A stretch of DNA of 6,222 bases. Source: Alphaproteobacteria bacterium. Lineage in GTDB: Bacteria > Pseudomonadota > Alphaproteobacteria > Rhizobiales > Xanthobacteraceae. Each line of letters starts with the position of its first letter. The first letter of the stretch is position 1. The stretch covers positions 1-6,222 of the forward strand of contig VAZU01000126.1 in assembly GCA_005884745.1 (NCBI GenBank). The letters run 5' to 3'. Below, one piece after another: positions 1 through 4,666 of this stretch. The notes beneath the pieces are model-generated. The model saw only the letters and a list, made by a program, of their open reading frames with translations. It was not told the DNA's origin and did not search any database. A program made the position numbers and the translations under genes.

Positions 1-799
1 CGACAATCACGTAGGTCCCCCGCCCGGTCTCCTCCTTTTCCCAGCGCGCCCGCACCCGGAACGAGCCGCGACCATTGGCATAGGCCTCGGCAAGGGTCTC
101 GGCGCTATCGACGATGATCCCGCCGGTCGGGAAATCGGGACCCGGCACGAACCCCATCAGCTCGCGGCTCTTGGCCCGCCTGTGGTCGATCAGGTGGAGC
201 GCCGCAGCGCACAGTTCCGCGGCATTGTGCGGCGGGATCGAGGTCGCCATGCCGACCGCGATGCCCTGCGAGCCGTTGGCCAGCAGGTTGGGAAAGGCCG
301 CCGGCAGCACGACCGGCTCCTCCAATTGACCATCGTAGCTCGCGCGGAAATTGACCGCGTCCTCGTCGATTCCATCGAGCAGCAGGCGGGCGACTTCGGT
401 CATCCTCGCTTCGGTGTAGCGGTGGGCCGCCGGATTATCGCCGTCGATGTTGCCGAAATTGCCTTGTCCGTCGATGAGCGGATAACGCTGGGTAAAATCT
501 TGCGCCAGCCGCACCAGCGCGTCGTAGATCGCCTGGTCCCCGTGAGGATGGAAATTGCCCATCACGTCGCCGACGATCTTCGCGGACTTCTTGAATGCCG
601 CGCCCGGATCGAGCCGAAGCAGGCGCATGCCGTAGAGGATGCGCCGGTGCACGGGTTTGAGCCCGTCGCGCGCATCCGGCAGCGCCCGGTTCATGATGGT
701 GGAGAGCGCGTAGGCGAGATAGCGCTCCTCGAGCGCGTCGCGCAGCGCGATCTCCTGCACTTCGGAGGGTTCCTGGGGGGGAATCAATCGTTTGCCCAT
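1..799 (-). CDS. parC: DNA topoisomerase IV subunit A (N-terminal part, cut by window edge)
   Basis: ParC is the DNA-cleaving subunit of topoisomerase IV, which with ParE (ATPase) unlinks daughter chromosomes in the cytoplasm. The ATG at 799-797 opens a reading frame of 266 codons that leaves the window at base 1, so roughly the first third of a ~750-residue protein is present. Visible landmarks are the start MGKRLIPPQEPSEV, the winged-helix segment DGLKPVHRRILYGMR (about residues 45-59), the quinolone-region motif FHPHGDQAIYD (83-93) and the active-site tyrosine in HRYTEARM (Tyr128), then the tower-domain motif LLANGSQGIAVGMAT. The Ser80 position of E. coli ParC is Gln89 here; I recall Gln being common in alphaproteobacterial ParC. 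The wording (ParC-type N-terminus, VGDVMGNFHPHGDQ) favours ParC over GyrA. No strong Shine-Dalgarno precedes the start. recO, its usual neighbour, lies about 850 bp upstream beyond two opposite-strand genes. Confidence 0.95.
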   Translation of the reverse strand, partial: MGKRLIPPQEPSEVQEIALRDALEERYLAYALSTIMNRALPDARDGLKPVHRRILYGMRLLRLDPGAAFKKSAKIVGDVMGNFHPHGDQAIYDALVRLAQDFTQRYPLIDGQGNFGNIDGDNPAAHRYTEARMTEVARLLLDGIDEDAVNFRASYDGQLEEPVVLPAAFPNLLANGSQGIAVGMATSIPPHNAAELCAAALHLIDHRRAKSRELMGFVPGPDFPTGGIIVDSAETLAEAYANGRGSFRVRARWEKEETGRGTYVIV

Positions 800-865
800 G
801 GCCGATGGGTAATGCTTGGATCAACCCCGAACAAGGGGCGAACCGTAACGGGCGAGGTCCACGAC

Positions 866-870
866 AGGAG
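866..870 (+). promoter_or_regulatory. Shine-Dalgarno AGGAG deciding the start of small protein A
   Basis: AGGAG stands 7 nt before ATG 878 and 1 nt before the in-frame ATG 872. Normal spacing favours 878, which adds only two codons' difference but restores the residue numbering shared with the paralogue. Confidence 0.6.
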
Positions 871-877
871 AATGCTC

Positions 878-1075
878 ATGCGAAGCTTGATGCTCGCGGC
901 GATCGCCGCGTTGGCTTTCGGCTGGGTCGGCCCCCCGCCCGCCTCGGCCGGCCCCGCGAACGCGCCGGCGATCCGCCAAGCGGTCGGCGCCGGTTCGCCG
1001 GCAATCGAGGCCTGGTGCCGGATTCGCCGCTGGTGCGGCCCGGTAAAGTGCCATCGGCGCCTGTGGTGCCGGTGA
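878..1075 (+). CDS. small secreted cysteine-rich protein A (65 aa, unknown function)
   Basis: I do not recognise this gene as a named family. The 65-residue product starts with a signal peptide: MRSLML, a hydrophobic Ala/Leu-rich core to about residue 18, then a likely signal peptidase I site ASA|GP after residue 24. The mature ~41 residues are cationic (Arg/Lys/His, one Glu) and carry four cysteines at 47, 53, 58 and 64 in a Trp/Arg-rich tail. I chose ATG 878 rather than the in-frame ATG at 872 because AGGAG (866-870) is 7 nt from 878 and only 1 nt from 872. With this start Ile32, Arg33, Pro41, Ala45, Cys47, Arg48, Arg51 and Trp52 align at identical numbers with the next gene's product. It is transcribed divergently from parC, 78 nt away. 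Two disulfides in the envelope or outside are plausible inference. The frame also runs open far upstream, but that part is antisense to parC. Confidence 0.7.
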   Translation: MRSLMLAAIAALAFGWVGPPPASAGPANAPAIRQAVGAGSPAIEAWCRIRRWCGPVKCHRRLWCR

Positions 1076-1087
1076 GCGGGGCCCGCT
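1075..1087. repeat. perfect 6-1-6 palindrome at the stop of small gene A
   Basis: AGCGGG-G-CCCGCT is a perfect inverted repeat whose first base is the last base of the TGA stop. It could form a short hairpin in the mRNA, but no T run follows, so it is not a standard intrinsic terminator. Short GC palindromes are frequent at this base composition, so function is uncertain. Confidence 0.4.
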
Positions 1088-1103
1088 GTTGCCATTGGCC
1101 GGT

Positions 1104-1118
1104 CGCGTAGGCTACGCG
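1104..1118. repeat. perfect 7-1-7 palindrome between the two small genes
   Basis: CGCGTAG-G-CTACGCG is a perfect dyad around base 1111, 79 nt before the start of the second small gene. The symmetry would suit an operator for a dimeric regulator, or a small RNA hairpin with a 5-nt loop. No flanking promoter elements are clear, so its role is inference. Confidence 0.4.
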
Positions 1119-1196
1119 TGGAGCGCCCGCAAATTCCGATGGGAGAGCGGGACTTGGAGGGATCGGCTCGTCCGGAGGGAGCCGCGGGAGGGGGAA

Positions 1197-1454
1197 ATGC
1201 GAAAGATCGGTTTCATGCTGATCGCGGCCGGCATCCTCATCGCCGGGCCGCCGGCGTCGAGCCGGGCCGAGGCATTTGGATCGGCCGGGATTCGCGCCGC
1301 CGCCGAGCGTCTGAACCCGGTTGAGGCGGCAGCCTGCCGCGAAAAGCGCTGGGGCTGGCACGGCTGGGGCTGGTACCCCTGCAAGGAACCGGTGAACACC
1401 TGCGAAAAGTGCAAGTGGCGCTGGGGATACAAATATTGCTGGAAGACCTGTTGA
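1197..1454 (+). CDS. small secreted cysteine- and tryptophan-rich protein B (85 aa, unknown function)
   Basis: An unrecognised 85-residue protein, paralogous to the gene before it. The ATG at 1197 follows a strong purine-rich ribosome site (GGGAGGGG, 1186-1193). The N-terminus is a classic signal peptide: MRKIGFM, a hydrophobic core to about residue 18, then likely cleavage AEA|FG after residue 26. The mature part (~59 residues) has a region matching protein A (residues 31-52, 9 of 22 identical, no gaps), then a Trp/Gly/His patch WGWHGWGWYPC (52-62) and a tail with CEKC (69-72) and YCWKTC (80-85). Six cysteines lie at 47, 62, 69, 72, 81 and 85: an even number, as expected for three disulfides, or partly for metal binding through CxxC. 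It is cationic. It is 121 nt downstream of gene A on the same strand, and its stop is 198 bp from the convergent end of recO. Role inferred only as envelope-located or exported. Confidence 0.75.
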   Translation: MRKIGFMLIAAGILIAGPPASSRAEAFGSAGIRAAAERLNPVEAAACREKRWGWHGWGWYPCKEPVNTCEKCKWRWGYKYCWKTC

Positions 1455-1652
1455 GGCACCGGGGCGATAGCTTCACACTCAAGGATTGTAAAATTACCTG
1501 TTGCATCTCAAAGACGCGTTTTAGCGAATTGAAATGCATCAACCCTATGATTCCGCTCGAAAGATTTTCAAAAATACCTCCAGAAAACCCGCGTTTTCGC
1601 GGCAAAAGCGTGCTGCTGGAGCAGGCGGTGGGGCTTCGCTGCGCTCGGTGAT
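1455..1652. other. AT-rich intergenic patch between small gene B and recO
   Basis: This 198-bp gap lies between two convergent genes. Counting bases 1481-1580 gives about 37 % G+C, far below the surrounding coding DNA. Only short unsupported open frames occur (for example a 40-codon frame from ATG 1534 with no ribosome site). It may hold transcription ends for both sides, foreign DNA, or an unrecognised RNA. None of these can be shown. Confidence 0.5.
1589..1602 (-). terminator. possible weak intrinsic terminator after recO
   Basis: On the minus strand CCGCG-AAAA-CGCGG forms a 5-bp all-GC stem with a 4-nt loop, followed by GTTTTC, about 50 nt beyond the recO stop. The stem is short and the T run only four bases, so this is a weak candidate. 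Confidence 0.25.
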
Positions 1653-2393
1653 TTAGCCCGCCGCCCGCCTCGCCTGCAGGACGGCGGCGAGGAAATGGGC
1701 GCGCGCTTCCGGCGCTGCCTGGCCGCGCGGCTCGAACACATAGCGGCCGAGGAAAAAGCCCGTCAGCGCCAACCCATCCGCAAGCTCCTCCGGCGAAGGC
1801 GCGGTCCGGGGTTCTTCCTCGACCAGAAACCGGGGCAGGCGCAGCAGCTTGTCCTGCCAGGGCACCCCCGCGGCGCGAGAGACCGCCCGGCCCGATTTCG
1901 GCGAGACATAGGCGAGATCGGCGGCTTCGCCGGTGACGGCGCAGCGTTCGAGATCGAGGCCAAATCCGAGCTCGGCAATCAGCTGCAGCTCGAACCGTGC
2001 CACGTGTGCCCCGGCGAGCGCGCGATCGTGCATGCGGTCGAGGATGGCGACGACGGCGTCGTAAACGGCCGGGTGCGGATCGCGCTCGGGCAGCAGGCGG
2101 CACAGCGCCGCGAGATGCGTGACCCCGAAGACCGCATGGGAGACCGGCAGGAACGAGGCCGCGCGCAGCTCCAGGCCCTCGACCACGAAATGTCCGAGAT
2201 GCTCGTCGAGCCGGGCCCGCCACACGGCGCGAACGGAGTTGCCCGGCTGCAGCACCGGCCGCAGCCGCGAGCCGGCCCCGCCGCGCACGAGACCGAGATG
2301 CCGGCCGTGCGCGCGGGTCATCAGCTCGGCGATGGCATTGGCCTCGCCGTGGCGACGCACGCCGAGCACGATGCCGCTGTCGATCCATTCCAT
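1653..2393 (-). CDS. recO: DNA repair protein RecO
   Basis: RecO works in the cytoplasm in the RecFOR recombination pathway: it binds single-stranded DNA and SSB and, with RecR, loads RecA at gaps. The 246-residue product has the normal family length. It begins MEWIDSGIVLGVRRHGEAN, the first strands of the N-terminal OB fold, followed by the conserved HLGLVRGGAGSRLRPVLQPGN stretch (about 32-52; quoted here as the region, key residues Gly38, Gly39, Arg43, Gln49, Pro50, Gly51). A helical C-terminal domain follows, including CAVTGEAADLAYVSPKSGRA (151-170). The four-cysteine zinc site of some RecO proteins is absent; only Cys98 and Cys151 are present. ATG 2393 gives the family start; the ribosome site is weak, as expected for translation after era, whose stop is 24 nt upstream. 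Probably co-transcribed with era. parC, commonly next in this order, is displaced by the two small antisense genes. Confidence 0.94.
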   Translation of the reverse strand: MEWIDSGIVLGVRRHGEANAIAELMTRAHGRHLGLVRGGAGSRLRPVLQPGNSVRAVWRARLDEHLGHFVVEGLELRAASFLPVSHAVFGVTHLAALCRLLPERDPHPAVYDAVVAILDRMHDRALAGAHVARFELQLIAELGFGLDLERCAVTGEAADLAYVSPKSGRAVSRAAGVPWQDKLLRLPRFLVEEEPRTAPSPEELADGLALTGFFLGRYVFEPRGQAAPEARAHFLAAVLQARRAAG

Positions 2394-2417
2394 TGCGCTA
2401 GCCCGTCTTGAACGCCG

Positions 2418-3371
2418 TCAATTTTTCGGGAACTCCAATCCCATCCCGCGGTAGCGCTCGGGATCCTCGCCCCAGTGCTCGCGCACCTTCACGAACAGAA
2501 ACAGGTGCACCGGAGCCTCGACCGCCTCGGCGATCTCGCGCCGCGCTTCCGTTCCGATCGCCTTGATGGTGCGCCCCTCCTTGCCGAGCAGGATTTTGCG
2601 CTGGCTCTCGCGCTCCACGAAAATGGTCTGCTCGATTCGCACGGAGCCGTCCTTCAATTGTTTCCATACATCGGTTTCCACCGTGGAGCGATACGGCAGC
2701 TCCTGGTGCAGGCGCAGATAGAGTTTTTCGCGGGTGATCTCGGCGGCGAATTGGCGTAGCGGCGCGTCGGTGAGCTGGTCCTGCGGGTAGTGCCACGGGC
2801 CCTCGGGAACGCGGTCGGCCAGCCAGCGCTTGAGATCGGCGACGCCGTCGCCGGTGAGCGCCGAGATCATGAACGTCGTTTCGAACGCGGCGGCCTCGTT
2901 CAGCTGGGCCGAAAGCGCCAGCAGTCCGGGTTTCGGCACGAGATCGATCTTGTTCAGCACCAGGAGCTTCGGCTGCCGCAACGGGGCGAGCCGCTCCAGG
3001 ATGGCGCGCGCCTCCTCGTCGAGGCCGCGCTGGGCATCGATCAGCAGAGAGACGAGATCCGCGTCCTGGGCGACGCCCCAGGCGCTGGTCACCATCGCCC
3101 GGTCGAGCCGGCGCTTGGGCGCGAAAATGCCCGGCGTATCCATGAAGATCAGCTGGGAGGCACCCTCGACCGCGATGCCTCTGGTGAGGCTGCGGGTCGT
3201 CTGCGCCTTGTGGGTGACGATCGCCACCTTCGAGCCGACGAGCGCGTTGACGAGCGTCGACTTGCCGGCATTGGGCGCGCCGAGGATGGCGATGAATCCG
3301 CAGCGGGGCGGCGCCTTGTGGTCAGGGACGCCGGTCCGGCTCAAGTCATTGAAATTCCCCGTACCAGCCAT
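2418..3371 (-). CDS. era: GTPase Era (30S ribosome assembly)
   Basis: Era is an essential cytoplasmic/membrane-associated GTPase that binds the 3' end of 16S rRNA and finishes 30S subunit assembly. With the ATG at 3371-3369 the product has 317 residues, normal for alphaproteobacteria. All GTPase motifs are intact: G1 GAPNAGKST (31-39), G2 within HKAQTTR (54-60), G3 DTPG (78-81), G4 NKID (140-143) and G5 SAL (170-172). The C-terminal KH domain carries the RNA-binding loop GKEGRTIKAIG (263-273), and AAEITREKLY marks the linker. A TTG one codon earlier (3374) is a possible but less likely start; GAGG lies 12 nt before the ATG, longer than ideal. recO follows after 24 nt. rnc, which normally directly precedes era, is missing: the 141 nt upstream hold no RNase III remnant in any frame, but do hold a good promoter candidate. 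Confidence 0.97.
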   Translation of the reverse strand: MAGTGNFNDLSRTGVPDHKAPPRCGFIAILGAPNAGKSTLVNALVGSKVAIVTHKAQTTRSLTRGIAVEGASQLIFMDTPGIFAPKRRLDRAMVTSAWGVAQDADLVSLLIDAQRGLDEEARAILERLAPLRQPKLLVLNKIDLVPKPGLLALSAQLNEAAAFETTFMISALTGDGVADLKRWLADRVPEGPWHYPQDQLTDAPLRQFAAEITREKLYLRLHQELPYRSTVETDVWKQLKDGSVRIEQTIFVERESQRKILLGKEGRTIKAIGTEARREIAEAVEAPVHLFLFVKVREHWGEDPERYRGMGLEFPKN

Positions 3372-3415
3372 CAAGCTGATGATCCTCGCCGAGCACCCGA
3401 ACGAGCGGCGCTGGA

Positions 3416-3445
3416 ATTATGCCTCGCTCAGCCGGATGCTGCCAA
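3416..3445 (-). promoter_or_regulatory. candidate sigma-70 promoter for era-recO
   Basis: Reading the minus strand, TTGGCA (3445-3440) is separated by 18 nt from CATAAT (3421-3416). Each hexamer differs from the E. coli consensus at one position. The predicted start of transcription near 3409 leaves a leader of about 38 nt before the era ATG. Its placement, in a junction where the usual upstream gene is gone, fits the need for a local promoter. Sequence match only. Confidence 0.55.
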
Positions 3446-3512
3446 CCTCATCGGAGTCGCCTCGTGCTCGAATCGACGCGATCGACCCCAAGCCGAAATC
3501 GCCGCTGTCGCC

Positions 3513-4490
3513 TTATTCGATCACCTCGTCGGCGCGGGCGAGCAAAGTAGGCAGCACAGCGAGGCCGAGCGCCTTGGCGGTCTTCAAATTGATTACCAGC
3601 TCGAACTTGCTCGGCTGCAGGATCGGTAAGTCATTCGGCTTCTCGCCCGCAAGAATTCGGCCGGCGTATCGTCCCGCCACGCGGAACTCCTCGGTAAAGG
3701 TCGAGCCATAGGTGATCAGGCCACCGGCGAGCCCGAACGCGCGGTGGAAATAGATCGTCGGTATCGCATACCGGGCCGCAAGCCCGACGAGCTGATCCTG
3801 CCGACTGAAGAAGAACGTATCGGTGCCGATCGTCAGAGCCGCGCCCGGCTGCTGGGCGATGTTCGCGAACGCCGCATCGATGTCGCTTTCGTTACCGGCG
3901 GTCAGTACGCGCAATTCCCGTCCGCTTCGTTGCGCCGCTGCTTGCGCGTCTCTGGCTTCGGTCTCGGCATTCGGATTGCGCGGATTGATGATCATGGCGA
4001 GCGCGGCCGCGGGCGCGATCTCGGTCAGGAGCTCCAGCCGTTTTGCCGTCAAAATGTCGATGAACAGGGTTACGCCCGTGATGTTGCCGCCCGGGCGGCT
4101 GAGACTGGCAACCACTCCAAATTTTACCGGGTCGTCGCCGATCGCGACCACGATGGGGATGGTTGAGGTTGCGGACTTGGCGGCAAGCGCTGCGACAGCA
4201 CCGCCCACCGCGGCAATGACGGCAACCCGCCGGCTCACCAGATCGGCGGCCAGCGATTGCAGCTGGTCGTATCGACCCCCCGCCCAAGCGAATGCAATGG
4301 CGACATTTCTCCCCTCGACATAACCGGCCTCTTTGAGGCCGTCGCGAAACGCCGCCACTTGTGGGCCAAAAGCCTCGGCGGATCCGCTGCACAGAAAGCC
4401 GATCACGGGCATCGCCGGCTGCTGAGCGCGCGCCGCGAGCGGCCACGCCGACGCCGCGCCAATCAGCGCCATGAACTCCCGCCGTCTCAT
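3513..4490 (-). CDS. ABC transporter substrate-binding protein, PF04392-type (orphan)
   Basis: A 325-residue periplasmic solute-binding protein of the ABC_sub_bind family, which is expanded to many copies in Bradyrhizobium-like genomes; the ligands are mostly unknown. The start MRRREFMALIGAASAWPLAA resembles a twin-arginine signal (Arg3-Arg4-x-Phe6) ending at ARA|QQ after residue 22. The mature protein starts with the first strand of lobe I (PVIGFLCSGS), then the helix FRDGLKEAGYVEGRN typical of this family, and later IPIVVAIGDDPVKFGVV, SRPGGNITGV, and near the end QPSKFELVINLKTAKALGL. It is full length with no internal stop. No permease or ATPase gene is adjacent, so transport would depend on distant partners, or it may serve as a sensor. 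It ends 141 nt before era and starts 176 nt after the Mo-hydroxylase stop, in a position where rnc is usually found. Confidence 0.93.
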   Translation of the reverse strand: MRRREFMALIGAASAWPLAARAQQPAMPVIGFLCSGSAEAFGPQVAAFRDGLKEAGYVEGRNVAIAFAWAGGRYDQLQSLAADLVSRRVAVIAAVGGAVAALAAKSATSTIPIVVAIGDDPVKFGVVASLSRPGGNITGVTLFIDILTAKRLELLTEIAPAAALAMIINPRNPNAETEARDAQAAAQRSGRELRVLTAGNESDIDAAFANIAQQPGAALTIGTDTFFFSRQDQLVGLAARYAIPTIYFHRAFGLAGGLITYGSTFTEEFRVAGRYAGRILAGEKPNDLPILQPSKFELVINLKTAKALGLAVLPTLLARADEVIE

Positions 4491-4532
4491 TCGATCAGCC
4501 CGTCGGCGCCTGCGCCATGTCTCGCCCCTGCC

Positions 4533-4560
4533 AGTGTATGCCTCACTTCGTACCGGCCAA
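4533..4560 (-). promoter_or_regulatory. candidate sigma-70 promoter for the substrate-binding protein gene
   Basis: On the minus strand CTTGGCC contains TTGGCC (4560-4555), followed after 16 nt by TACACT (4538-4533). The start of transcription would fall near 4526, giving a leader of about 36 nt to ATG 4490. It matches the relaxed CTTG-type -35 reported for Rhizobiales housekeeping promoters, but the -10 is weaker than that before era. Confidence 0.4.
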
Positions 4561-4589
4561 GAGGAAAGGTTGTGTGGCCCGAGACCTCT

Positions 4590-4641
4590 CCGACCGCCTG
4601 GTAGTGGGCCCCCTAATTGGCTGGCCCACTACCGACCGCCT
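4590..4641. repeat. 11-bp inverted repeat framed by 10-bp direct repeats
   Basis: GGTAGTGGGCC (4600-4610) and GGCCCACTACC (4623-4633) are perfect reverse complements around a 12-nt spacer. The 10-mer CCGACCGCCT occurs directly at 4590-4599 and 4632-4641, the second copy overlapping the right arm by two bases. It lies 34-67 nt beyond the stop of the Mo-hydroxylase gene and upstream of the binding-protein promoter candidate. A transcript hairpin would be stable, but there is no T run on either strand. It could be a rho-assisted terminator, a protein site, or a small palindromic insertion with a target duplication. Confidence 0.6.
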
Positions 4642-4666
4642 CTCGGTGTCGACTAATTGCGTACGG

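Noticed and set aside
816..849. Possible promoter (TTGGAT ... CGTAAC) or EcfG-type stress promoter for the small genes
   Set aside because: Spacing is 22 nt for the first reading and about 21 for a GGATC/CGTAA reading, outside the normal range.
182..877. Long plus-strand open frame running into small gene A
   Set aside because: It is antisense to parC, whose motifs are unmistakable. Only the part from 878 has a ribosome site and a signal peptide.
1534..1656. 40-codon plus-strand frame as a third small gene
   Set aside because: No ribosome site, no signal peptide, no cysteine pattern like the two neighbours.
1237..2388. 383-codon minus-strand open frame
   Set aside because: It overlaps recO in a different frame, is Arg/Ala-rich as shadow frames are in GC-rich DNA, and shows no family motif.
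3372..3512. Remnant of rnc before era
   Set aside because: All three minus-strand frames were translated by eye; none resembles the RNase III dsRNA-binding domain end.
2830..3711. Plus-strand 293-codon frame opposite era and the binding protein
   Set aside because: It is the complement of two well-recognised genes and has Ser/Arg-rich low-complexity content. Such antisense frames are often mis-annotated.
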